Made by a program: the position numbers and the translations under genes. 64,000 bases of DNA from Przewalskia tangutica (lineage: Eukaryota > Streptophyta > Magnoliopsida > Solanales > Solanaceae): the NCBI GenBank assembly GCA_029844215.1, contig CM056730.1, positions 55,068,924 through 55,132,923 on the forward strand, read 5' to 3'. The notes under the pieces were generated by a model. It saw nothing but the letters and a program-made list of their open reading frames with translations. It was not told the DNA's origin and made no database searches. Below, in pieces: positions 9,772 through 20,697 of the stretch (the stretch's first letter is position 1; the number at the start of each line of letters is the position of its first letter).

Positions 9772-10701
9772 ATATATGCGCCGACGGTGAGGGATGCCAC
9801 GCGCGACACATGGTTATATTTTACACTTATAGTTGTCAGCGGTGATGTGGGATTCCATGGGCGAGATATATATATGTGTGTATGTGTACGCCGACGGTGA
9901 GGTGGGATGCCACGAGCCACACATGGTTATAATTTACACTTATACCGTCGGCGTGATGGGGATTCCACGCACGCTTTGATATTTGTGTGACTTGATCGCG
10001 TCCCGATTGGGGCGGGTAGTATAGCGCCTCCCAAAGCGGCCGGATTATGTTATGAAAGATAAGTGAGTTATATAGTAATGAACTTAATGATTTTTCCTAA
10101 TCATGTGCATAAGAATGTGACTATAACTTTTATTGAAAATGGGAAAAGATAATAAGGTGCGATTAAGTTCATAAGTGGTAATGACACTACAGGATCCGCA
10201 TGTATTTTTATACTTGTCCTCGTCATTCTTTTGTACGATTATGATCTGCATCAGACGTTATTTCATTCCATATTTGCACTGTTATCGACTTCGGGCCGCG
10301 CTCATGCCCGCAGTTTTAGGTACCTGTGTGGTGATCCTTGCTCAGGATCTCGGTCGATTTGGGAAAAAGCTCCATTTGATCCGAGGCTTATCTCTTGCAC
10401 GGTTTCCGAGGTTGTAGATTCATGTGTATTCAGGTATGGCGGGGCCCCGTCCCCGCCACGGTTGTTATGTTAAAACTCTAGAGGTCCTGTAGTCACATAT
10501 TGTGGTCTGCTTGTAAAGGAAAGGAGGAAACTGCTTCTTTTATGTATTTACTATCCAGGGAGGTAGCCTTATCGCCTAACCTTTTGATTTTATCTTTGAT
10601 GATTTAATTTTAAGTTTAATGTATGTTCCGCGATTATCTCGATGTATACTGTAAGGGTGCCTGTGTAAGGCACCGGGCCGCGCCCGGGTTCGGTCGTGAC
10701 A

Positions 10702-10961
10702 CCTATCTCACGTTCGCCACAACTCGGCAGTAATCGCCATCTCTCAGAACTCATCTCATCCGCTCCGTTGTGGACCGAGGCGCAGTCTCGTGGTCTCATC
10801 GCCATCGCCGCGCTCTAAACCCGCTGAGGCCGGCGGCGTCGTGGAACTCGCCGCCCGAGGTATCGCTGTATAGATCGGGCTCGCCTCGTGGCCCTCTATG
10901 TCCTACTAGCGCCTCCTACCGCTTTGCCCTTCTGGGCCCGGGTTGCCTTGCGTGGAGGCAT
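10702..10961 (-). pseudogene. gag: Element B gag, N-terminal part
   Basis: The start codon is CAT at 10959-10961 on the plus strand, in the same context as element A's gag start. The N-terminal half resembles 1039-1338. Frames are broken by indels. Removing solo LTR D joins this piece to 6910 without loss. Confidence 0.75.
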
Positions 10962-11169
10962 AACTGGTACAGAAAAGGAATACGTTAGAGGGGACCAACT
11001 TATAACACAACTCTAAAGCACGATCTCAGAGTGAGAAGAATGGAAACCAATCCTAAATATCCTATAGCCTCCTGATTATTGGTGTGGTGCACAACACACC
11101 GATAATCAAGACTCTACTAGATACGGTATGTAGACACTTTCCGAGGATTAACTGCTCTGATACCACTTT
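10962..11169 (-). other. Element B leader with palindrome and primer-binding site
   Basis: Contains the 34-nt palindrome (11074-11107) and a perfect primer-binding site, GCTCTGATACCA on the plus strand at 11154-11165, four bases from the LTR. Together with the LTR it shows B's orientation and that 11170-13785 is its 5' LTR. Confidence 0.85.
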
Positions 11170-13785
11170 TGTCACGACCCGATCCCGGGCCCGTGACTGG
11201 TGCCTTACCCGGGCACCCCAGTAGGCATACATCAGAGTAACCAGTGGAATATAAAAACAAGACATGAAACAATATGAAATGAGAAATAATTTATCTGAGA
11301 AAAAGTTGCCTTTCGGCATATATATATACATCAAGAGTGAACAGTTACATCCCAACTTTACAACAGACTACTGCACTTAGGAAAAGTAAACAACTATGGC
11401 GGGACAGGGCCCCGCCATACCCTGAATGTACAAAATATCTACAACACCAGGGAGAGTCGTACCAAAAGTCGAGCCTCCGGAGAAATGGAGCTCCTGACAC
11501 CAGAGTAAGGATCCTAAGAATGAGGATCTACCACCGCTTCCCTTACCGCGCATTTAACGCACCCCCAAGGACGCCGACAACAGTACCAAGTATGTGAAAT
11601 CAGAAAGTACTTTAAATGAAATCATATCATTTTAAAACCAATTTTACAAATATGTACGAAACAACCAATGTAACCGCACATAGTGCCACAACATAACCAA
11701 AAGCAAAATAGATATAACATAATCGTCTTTTCTAGGCCGCTAATGATCGAAGCAAGGCCAATCGCCTATAGTATCATTATGCGAGCCTAATCTCGATCTC
11801 CGCAGTCCGCATAGTCACACAGACCCGCATGAGGTATTCTCGACGGGGTAGCTAACCCGCGCAGATCCTCTCGACTCCCGCACCGCATAGTCACATGCAC
11901 CGCATGAGGTATTCCTCGAATCATAGTCACACGCACCGCATGAGGTATACCTCGTGACGGTAACACACCCGAGTGATCATCCCGAACTCCCGCACCCGCA
12001 CGGTCACACGCATCGCATGAGGTATTCTCGAATCATAGTCACTGCATCGCATGAGGTATTCCTCGCATCGAGGGTGGCAAGTCCTCGGCATCATAACAAG
12101 TCAGGGGGTATATGATATAATAACAGTACAACGGGCTTAACGTTTAATAACGTAAGCACAACAAGAATAACTCCCTTACACAACATCACAAGACACTAAC
12201 ACACATAGCATCATAACATGTTTACTTATCAAACCATCTTACTACACTTTTCAGAAATCAATGCAAGGCTTTCATAAACAAATAAGTAAACCGTTCCTTT
12301 TATCCTTCTTAAGTCGTTATACCTAACTTCCCATAAAGCTAGTATAACTCTTTAAGCTTTTAAAACCAAGTATTACTTTTCTTTCAAAAATGATTCATAA
12401 CTCTTTTGAAATACTTCAAGTTTCTTATTATTTAAAACTCAAGTCAAAAGACATCAGAGTAAAACCAATTTTTGTTAACACACGTACGTCTACCGTACTA
12501 TATATATATATCAAAAATATCATGCTCAATAGGATAGGAAGAATCAAATACCTCCTCTACAAATCCACCGCCAAGTCGAATATGTCGCGCAGAGTATCAA
12601 CCTATAATAGTCAAATACGTCTATCAACGTCTAGACTACTCTGTAGAATATTCTAAGCAGAAGGTTCTCTATCCTACGGAAAATTGGGCAGCACTTCCCT
12701 ACCCATCAAACTACTCAAGTCTACTGTAAATACAGTCCTATGTAAGTACAGTTCAATTCTCTTCTTTTATACCATCCTTCTATACGTCTTATACTCATTT
12801 CTATACTACTACAGTATGTAATCTCCAATTACAATAGAAGGACAAGATATTTACATCGATAAGCCCAAAATTATCCAAGATTAAATGTCGATCCTGAACA
12901 ACGTTTAGCTCCTAATTTGCACGCTCCGATAGCTCCAAGAAACCCTTAGAAGTTTCTAAACAACTTCTACTTAACACTTCAACCAACTATGAAGATTTTC
13001 CTAGGGCTTCGTTTTGTGACTAAAGGATATAAAGTAGTATTTCCGGGCTTTTAGTAGAGAGGTAACTTAGGAAAATTACAAGGGATTTAGGCTAAGGTAT
13101 TTTGGAATAGTAACAATACTTGGAGAATATTTTTCTACCAAGGGGTTTCTGATTTAAACTTACTAGGAATGTGGGAGGACTTGGACGAGAACTACTAAGA
13201 GGGGGGAGGGATTTTGAGACTTGGAAATTGTTTTTGTGGATGAAGAAGTCTTGCACAAGAGGGGGGTATTTATAGAACCACCAAGGGACAAGATTAAATC
13301 AAGTGGAGGGTGTAGATTAGGTAGCTTGTGTGAGTGGAGTCTTCCACCAAGTGTCCACCACAATGTTTGGACATATGTCTACCACAACATTGGGACATAT
13401 GTCCCCCACAACAATGAGCCATGTGGCCATCCACTAGCACTAACAAAACGCCCAAGGCAACCCCCACTTGCCCACAAAAAATCGTCCATACCTACCCCCA
13501 CTCACCCAAAGAAATATCTTCCAAGACTTGACCATTTGACTTGTCCACTAGCCCAACATTTTCGTCCAAACATGCCACCTAAGGGTGCCACATGTCGCCC
13601 TCCTATTGGTCCAAATATTTCATCTCTCGGAAAAATCCGTAATCGGTTAAAATATTAAAAACGTATAATTTCCTTCACAAGGTTCAAAATCTTTTCAAAG
13701 TTCTCAATTCATCTTAACCTAATTAGGGCTTGAATAATCGTATGTACGTCCTCGCATACATACTCTGGAAGTACGGGGTATAACA
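11170..13785 (-). mobile_element. Element B 5' LTR (2616 bp)
   Basis: It runs from TGTCACGACCCGATCC to GTACGGGGTATAACA (plus strand). The next five bases, ACTAT, open a segment that continues C's LTR: the uninterrupted site is at 42916-42930 (CACCGTACTATAACCC). B therefore sits in C's 3' LTR. Inside are TATAAATA (13267-13274, minus), the GTTATAAC module near 12318-12345 and a CATGAGGTATTCCTCG minisatellite. It lacks the ~85-bp block, which partly explains its shorter length. Confidence 0.9.
11770..12090. repeat. CATGAGGTATTCCTCG minisatellite (B)
   Basis: Repeats of GTCACACGCACCGCATGAGG and TATTCCTCG with intervening GGGTAGCTAACCCGC. The same family fills the corresponding place in C (41800-42055), I (49880-50135, 55437-55705) and, on the other strand, J (61686-61998). 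Confidence 0.75.
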
Positions 13786-15221
13786 ACTATAACCCTGCTA
13801 GCCTTGTCCACCCTTCAAGTAGAACACGCTACTCGTAGAACTTCAACCTATAATGGTCATAAAACGTCTATTAACTTCTAGATCCTTTCGTAGAATATTT
13901 CTAAGTACAAGGTTCCATATTCTACGGAAAATTCGGCAGCACCTCCCCCCTGCAACCACAACTATAACTTCCAACATCAGGGCCCGCTACCAAGCCAACA
14001 ACTCCTAGGGGGGGTTATACGTCTAACCGGACGTGTACAATTCTGCCTCACAATAATACTACAAGTCTCATCAGAAATACACCCAATGTAAATACAGTTC
14101 AATTCTTATCAATACTCATTCTATATATAGTATACTCAACTATACATTACTACAACATGTAATTTCCAATTACAATAGGGGGATAAAGATCATTACCTCA
14201 ATAAGCCCAAAATTATCCAAGATTAAATGTCGATCCTGAGCAAGGTTTAGCTCCTATTCTGTACGCTCCAATCCGCTCCAAGAAACACTTAGAAGTTTCT
14301 GAACAACTTCTACTTAATACTTCAACCAACTATGAAGATTTTACTAGGGTTTCGTTTGTGACTAAAGGAAATATAGAGGTAACTTTGGAAATACCACAAG
14401 GGATTTGGGCTAAGGTATTTTGGAATAGTAACAATACTTGAAGACATTTTCTACCAGGGGGGGGGGGGGTATTTCGACGAGAGCTTCTAAGAGGGGGAGG
14501 AAATGTTTTGGACGAGAACAACTACAAAGGGAGGGAGTATTTTTGCCTTGGAATTTCTCAAGTGTGGAATGAAGAAGTCTTGCAACTTAAGGGGGGGTAT
14601 TTATAGAACAATCAAGGGCCAAGATTCAAGCAAGTGGAGGGTGTAGATTAGGTAGCTTGTGTGAGTGGAGTCTTCCACCAAGTGTCTACCACAACATTGG
14701 GACATATGTCCACCACAACTTTGGGACATATGTCCCCCACAACCAAGAGACATGTGGCTAGCCACTTGCAACAAAGAAAACGTCCAAGGCACCCCTTCCC
14801 ACTTGCCCACAAAATATCTTCCAAGACTTGACTATTTGACTTGGCCACTTGCCTACTATTTCGTCCAACATGCCACCTAAGGGTGCCACATGTCGCCCTC
14901 CTATTGGTCCAAAATATTTCATCTTCCGAAAATATCCGTAATGTCAAAAATCCGAAAATAAAGTGGGCCCCACAAAACCGTAAATCCTCCCGTGGGCCCC
15001 GCGTGACCAATTACGGAAATAAGATTCCAATACTTCTACAATAATCTCAAAAGTCCGAATACCGAATCTGGAAATCCAATTCCCATTAACGAACCTTTTT
15101 CCTTCACAAAAACCGGAAACTTTTCCGTCGAAAAATCACATCTTTCTTCCTTTCAAATTTTAATGTCGTATTCTCGTACGTACGTCCTCGTATACATACT
15201 CTGGAACTACGGGGTGTAACA
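13786..15221 (-). mobile_element. Element C 3' LTR, 5' half (interrupted by B)
   Basis: Almost identical to 42917-43896 in C's 5' LTR and ends TACGGGGTGTAACA followed by a polypurine tract, so it is the start of a minus-strand 3' LTR. The other half lies beyond element B, outside the window. Contains TATAAATA (14598-14605, minus) and a run of 13 G at 14457-14469. Confidence 0.88.
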
Positions 15222-15579
15222 TTATTCCCCCCTTAGAAACATTCGTCTCGAATGTTCCTTCTAAGTCTCAAAACATACATGCGCCGGTATAGTCTTCACT
15301 ACTATACGTACGAAACCAATCATGCCACACCTGGCCATAATATAACACACGCGCAAATACTTAATTCCAAGTCCACGAGGAATCACCTCTATCATCACAA
15401 AAGCTCCTACCCAAGGTCCGAAGGATACTTTCTTCGCACCAGAAATGATCACTTCTATTCTCTTAACACATTCTCGCTTCTTCCCTTACTCATCGTACCC
15501 TTCTCGTACACTCAAACTCTTCCTACTATACGTACCACATTTCTGTCATTGCTTCATTTTCCAAAATGTCGGGGTTACT
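15222..15579 (-). other. Element C polypurine tract and 3' untranslated part
   Basis: TTATTCCCCCCTTA at 15222-15235 is the polypurine tract on the minus strand. The rest is non-coding and matches 32713-33160 and 46782-47100. It stops at TTACT (15575-15579), the left half of E's target duplication, and resumes at 18823. Confidence 0.8.
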
Positions 15580-18500
15580 TGTCACGACCCGAACCCGGGC
15601 CCGTGACTGGTGCCTTACCCCGGGCACCCTAGTGATACAACATCAGAGAAAATCAGCGGAAATAAAAACATGAACATGAATTAAGAGACAAGATAAATAA
15701 ACAGGCCAACCAAAACAGTTGCCTTCATCATATATACATAAATACCCGAACGGTATCTTTTTACAAACCCCGCCACAAATAAAGCATGCACTTCTAAGAT
15801 TTTTACAGTTTATGACGGACAGGGCCCCGCCATACCACGAATGTATAAGAATCCTGCACTGTGGTAACATACCAAAAGATAAGCCTCAAGAAATGGGCTT
15901 CCGACACGAATCGTGATCCATGGCGAGGATCCACAACCGATGTACTTCCACTGCGGCATGAACGCAGCCCAAGAGGTCAGATAACAGTACCAAGTATGTG
16001 AAATCAGAAAAGATCAGAAATGAAATCATAATAGTCTATATAAAGCGGAGACATGTATGATAACGGATGAAATACGTGTCCCGCCATCCCGTGGGACTTG
16101 GTGAATAATCGACGGGAATACGTGTCCTCGCCATCTCGTGGGACTCGTGTAATCGGATGAAATACGTGTCCTCGCCATCTCGTGGGACTTGTATAATCGA
16201 TGAAATACGTGTCCTCGCCATCTCGTGGGACTTGTATAATCGGATGGAATACGTGTCCTCGCCATCTCGGACTCGGTGTATAATCAAATGAATACGTGTC
16301 TCGCCATCTCGTGGACTCGGTGTAGAATCGCTCACAACAAATCAACCGCCTCCATCGAGACGCGGGGTACATAAATACAACAAAGGCTATCACAACAAGC
16401 ATAGGCAAGTTTCACAATAACAAGCATAGGAAAGCTTCACAACAACAAGCATAGGCAAGTTATACACAACTCAAAGTACTTTCATTTTATGCCAAAGACC
16501 GGGTTTTAACACTAAGGTACTACGTGACGTTAAATTCCTTTTAAAGATCCATTTCTTTTACAAAGGTCACCCGATAATTCGTAGTATAAAAATAGAGTGA
16601 CTAACATTGTTAAGTAAACCAAAATGCTTTCCTTTGTAAAATCAAGTAACAACCTTATTTTCCAAACGTTCAAGTTTTCCTAATTTCAAATGCTCAAGTT
16701 TCTCATTTTAGAAAAGGTTTCGTAGTTCATAGTTTTAATCCTTTAAAACATAATTCTCCTTTAAACGTTTTGAGAAACATATGTCTTATATGTGAGTAGG
16801 TTATTCTTGTTTATAATCAATCTTATTAAGCAGCCATGATCTAGGAAATGTAATATCATTTTGTCTCATCTTAGCTTCTATGCAGATGGAGGTTTCTACT
16901 GGTTTTAATACCATACTTCATTATTCAATACATTTTCCTTTATTAACGCTGCAGTGGTTTGCCGATACTCATTCTGATTTCCGAAATCAGTAAAACATTA
17001 TTCCTTTTAAAACCAAGTACTCATTACTCACGAATGAGGTTTCACACTTTTAACAAAATTCATATCAATACCATTAAGTCAAGTCTCTTATCTTCAAAAA
17101 AATCAGTAAACCATTCTTTTTATCACTCTTAAGACGTTATACCTAACTTCCCATAAAGCTAGTACAACTCTTATGTTTTCAAAGCCAAGTATTACTCTTC
17201 TTTCAAAAAGGTCTTTTTGAAACACTTCAAGTTCTTTATTACTACACATCAAATCCGTTATAAGTCAAATCAGTTACCCTTTGAAACCACAAAGCATTTT
17301 CTTACCTACATAAATGTCATATAACCAACTTCCCATAAAGCCGTTATAACACTTTATGTTTCAAACCAATCAAATACATTAAACACACGTACGCTCACCG
17401 TACTACATAGTTATACACATATCATGCTAGAACAGATAGGAAGAGGTTCACATACCTCGCGACGACACGACTAATAGCAAAGCGCTCAAGTACCTCAAAC
17501 CGCTCGGCCACACCTTAAGCCAAGTACCACGCCACACGTAGTATTTCAACCTATAGAGGCCACAAGGCGCCTATTAACATCTTAGATCTCAATGTAGAAT
17601 ATCTTACAGAAAATTCGGCAGCACCTCCCCCCCCGCAACAGCGTAAATCTCCTCCTCTATCGAGGCCGGCTACCAAGCCAACCAGTGGGGTTTCACGCCT
17701 AACCTGACGTACAATTCTACTCACAAGAATACTACACAAGTCATCGTAATACACCTATGTAATTACGTGGATTCACTTCTTAAAATTCAGCTTAAGTCGC
17801 AAGACATTGCTGTAAGTATTATTCAGCTTAAGTCAAAAGACATTGCCGCACAACTATGTTGATTCTATATATAGTATACTTAACTATATACTCTACAACA
17901 TGTAATTTCCAATTACAAATGTAAGGTCAAGAATGTTTACCTCGATAAGCCCAAAATTATCCGAGTTTATATGTCGATCCCGAGCAAGGTTTAGCTCCTA
18001 CTCCGCGCTCCAACCCGCCTCCAACAACCCTTAGAAGTTCTAACCAACTTCTACTTAACACTTCAACCGACTATGAAGGTTTTTCCTGTGGTTTCGTTTT
18101 TGTGGATCGAGGAAGTATAATAGTATTTTCTGAGCTTTTGTATAAGTGTAACCTTGGGAATACTACAAGGTATTTGGGCCAAGGTATTTGGGCATTATAA
18201 CAATACTTGGAGAGTATTTCTATACCACAAAAGGGGGGGTATTTATACGAGGCAACTAGGCTAGGGGGGTACCCCACGGCTAAACACCACAAAGTGGAGG
18301 GGGGAGGCTCTCGGCCAAGGGCTCTCCGGAGTGGGTGGTGGACGAAACTCACAAGTGGAGAGGAGGGATTTTTAACACTTAGAAGAATATTTGGATGAAG
18401 AATTTCATCAACAAAGCGTGGTATTTATAGGTCAAGCCATGGCCAACCAAGGGCCAAGATTAATCCATGTGTTAGGCAAGTGTAAGGCCAAGATCAAGCC

Positions 18501-18822
18501 AAGTACACCTTATCCATCTACCACCAAAATATCCTACCAACTACTTGACAAAACAAGCCACATTTTTCGTCCCAATTATCGCCAAACGCGTGCCCCAATT
18601 AGAGGTGACAAGTGTCGCCTCTCGTTGGTCCAAAATGTTTCGCCTCTAAAAATCCGCAAAATTATAAAGGACATAGCCGAATTTTCCTACGAAAGTCAGG
18701 AAACGCTTTCGAAAAATGACTCCTTTTGGTAGTTATGTACAATTTCGAACCTTGCCTAACTTTAAGGCTCAAATTTCTACGTACGTCCTCACGTACATAC
18801 CCTGGAAATACGGGGTATAACA
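15580..18822 (-). mobile_element. Solo LTR E (3243 bp)
   Basis: Runs TGTCACGACCCGAACC to TACGGGGTATAACA and is flanked by TTACT on both sides (15575-15579, 18823-18827). No primer site or polypurine tract adjoins it. It is near-identical to the two LTRs of G (30405-32712, 35126-38344), and G's 5' LTR is followed by the same TTACT and the same C sequence, so E and G derive from one insertion event. Contains the minisatellite, the ~85-bp block, two GTTATAAC modules and two TATAAATA-type boxes (18238, 18422). Confidence 0.95.
16064..16335. repeat. ~44-bp minisatellite of solo LTR E
   Basis: AATACGTGTCCTCGCCATCT then GGGACTYGTRTAATCG; unit starts at 16071, 16117, 16161, 16204, 16248 and 16291. 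Related at low level to the H repeat (44577-44836), which shares CCATC..TGGACTCGGTGT.AATCG. The long open frames across it are repeat artefacts. Confidence 0.85.
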
Positions 18823-19790
18823 TTACTATCTCCAACTTGGTCATCATTAACTGGGAACACTCTGGATGGATCTTCGATAATCTTCCGAAACATAGCAACA
18901 TGGAATGCCGGACGTACTGCCTCCTAAGTCGGACGACAGTGCTAACTTATAGGCAACCTGGCCTATTCTACAACGATCTGAAAATGCCCAAAGTACCTCG
19001 GGCTAAGTTTCCACTGCTTTCCAAATCTCGTCACACCCTTCCGGGGTGGTACCTTCAAGAAGACCCACCGTCAACCTGAACTCCAAGTGTCGACGCCGAT
19101 TATCCGCACGACTTCTGTTGACTCTGAGCTGCTAATAACTTCTTCTGGATAAGCTTCACCTTATCCACATCCTACTGAAACAAGTAGGGACCAACTATCT
19201 GAACCTTGCCAACATCGAACCAATCGACCGACAACCTACACTTCCGCCCATACAAGGCTTCATAAGGCGACATCTGAATACTGAAATGGTAGCTATTTTA
19301 ATACTCACTCAACAAGAGGCAAATAATCCTTACAGCTACCCCTGAAATCAAAACACCGGCCCGCCACCTATCCTCAAATGTCTGGATAAAACGCGTTGTT
19401 TGTCCGTCGGCCCGAGGGTGAATGCACATCGAGACTCACCAGTTCCTAACCCCGCTCAAAACCTCCAGAAACAAAAGAAATAGCCAAAAACTAGGCCACT
19501 GCCTGTCATAAAAAGTAGGAATCCCGCGCAGTCTTACAACCTTCCTGATATACGATATCTCGCACAACCCTCCGCCGAATAAACAGTCCTGACTAAAAGA
19601 CAAGATGGGCTGACCCCATCGGCCTGACTACTGGTCGAACGCATCCATGAACTCGTAGGATGGTTACCTAAACTTGGGCCTAACACCATCGTGACCCTAT
19701 CATCTAGCGGGACCACCTCAAACTGATCCCACCACATTCCGGGATGCGGGTTGACTCGCGATATGGCCTCAACCCGACCCACTTCGTACT
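18823..19790 (-). pseudogene. Element C integrase remnant, copy 1
   Basis: On the minus strand, from 19790 downward: a frameshifted SAHLVFQ-type core segment, YIRKVVRLRGIP-like and GTQVSL..HP-like stretches of the catalytic core, then SYHFSIQMSPYEALYGR (about 19243-19290). After that comes the C-terminal GKLSPRYF region near 18985-19020. These are the landmarks of Ty3/gypsy integrase (DNA insertion). Catalytic acidic residues cannot be assigned because frames are broken. It follows gag directly; there is no RT, RNase H or protease in between. Copy 2 is 38345-39310. Confidence 0.8.
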
Positions 19791-20170
19791 AAACTCTCGT
19801 TCCCCGATCCGGAACAATCTTACCAATTCACGTCACGAAAGCTACCACTTCCATCTCACACTACCCATGGAATTATCCCACAATATATTTCACGCATACC
19901 AAGTACTTCGACAAAGACCAACCGTAAAATCATCCACTCAAGACGGCCTTGCATCCAAGGTCCCAACTGTTATAAATTCTAAGGCTCACCATTTTCTCGT
20001 CCCCAGACTTACCCTTTTCAACTACCCATGTTTTCTAATCACAACTTACACCATGCTAACCGAACATAACACTCCACATGTATCTACCATAACGACCTAA
20101 ACAAGTCTCTTAAGGCTGAAGATATCTCTGTAACTACTGCCTCACTTTCCCTTTGTCGCTCTAATCAAAT
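19791..20170 (-). other. Conserved non-coding spacer between gag and integrase, C copy 1
   Basis: No useful frame on either strand. Recognisable landmarks are AAGCTACCACTTCCATCTCA, ACCCATGGAATTATCCCACA and CAAGGTCCCAAC. The same spacer is in A (2340-2700), F, G, H and I. It stands where protease, RT and RNase H would be in a complete element. Confidence 0.65.
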
Positions 20171-20697
20171 CCTCGCTACGGGCGATAACTACGTAGGTGA
20201 TGAACCACCACCGATCCCGGCGTCGAGTCGTAACATCCGCGCCACCCCGGTCGGAAAATTTCTCGCAAAATGGCTCGCCGCCGCAAGCCTAACAAGCTAT
20301 CTAAGTAGTACGACACTCCCATAATAACACCTACCACAACGCCATACCGAGGTGGGTGGCCTCCGCTAACACCCCTTCCTCTCCGAACCACCGACCGAAT
20401 CGACTGGGTAGGCTAAGTCATCCCACATGTATCCTCTTACTAGGACATTCTCTCTCACACGGCCTGACACACGGTAAAACAAGCATTAGTAAAAAGACGA
20501 CATTCCCGACGACGCTACTACATAGTGAACACCGAGGGAAAATCGACTGATCTAGAACCTATGTAAATCGTGAACTAAACCCCGAGTTCGACCAACTCCT
20601 AAATGCCCGAACGCCAAGTGCGCGGAGGACCACTCAGATCGGGCGAGGCGCATAACCATCACGGCTGAAGGTCCGCTCGAAAGTTACCAAAGGACTC
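20171..20697 (-). pseudogene. gag: Element C gag C-terminal part with zinc-knuckle remnant, copy 1
   Basis: Minus strand; the stretch near 20250-20350 is a damaged pair of CCHC knuckles (the GHFARE-like half is readable), and 20400-20692 is the proline/glutamine-rich linker. It ends at GACTC (20693-20697), the left target duplication of element F, and continues at 29546. Confidence 0.7.

Larger units (their letters stand above)
6916..10701 (+). mobile_element. Solo LTR D (3786 bp)
   Basis: It begins TGTTACACCCCG, ends GGTTCGGTCGTGACA, and is flanked by perfect 5-bp duplications CCTAT (6911-6915 and 10702-10706). No polypurine tract or primer site adjoins it, so it is a solo LTR left by LTR-LTR recombination. 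Its first kilobase is related to that of J (59493 on), not A. It holds a G-box palindrome (7046-7068), a TATATATTA candidate TATA (7252), the GTTATAAC module (8863-8895), its own minisatellite and a (TA)19 tract. It lies in B's gag. Confidence 0.95.

Noticed and set aside
13221..13658. 145-residue plus-strand frame over B's LTR start
   Set aside because: Lies over the promoter side of an LTR and is antisense to the element; rich in low-complexity P/H/T; only partial frames in sister LTRs.
14457..14469. G-quadruplex-forming run
   Set aside because: A single G run beside TATTTATAG, of varying length between copies; run length in such assemblies is unreliable, so no structural claim is made.
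16004..16408. Overlapping minus-strand frames of 79-134 residues
   Set aside because: All are readings of the 44-bp E minisatellite in different frames.
18823..19790. Pararetrovirus or DNA-transposon origin for the pol-like stretch
   Set aside because: Order gag-integrase, LTRs with 5-bp duplications, primer site and MSPYEALYGR all point to Ty3/gypsy LTR elements; no movement protein or transposase motif.
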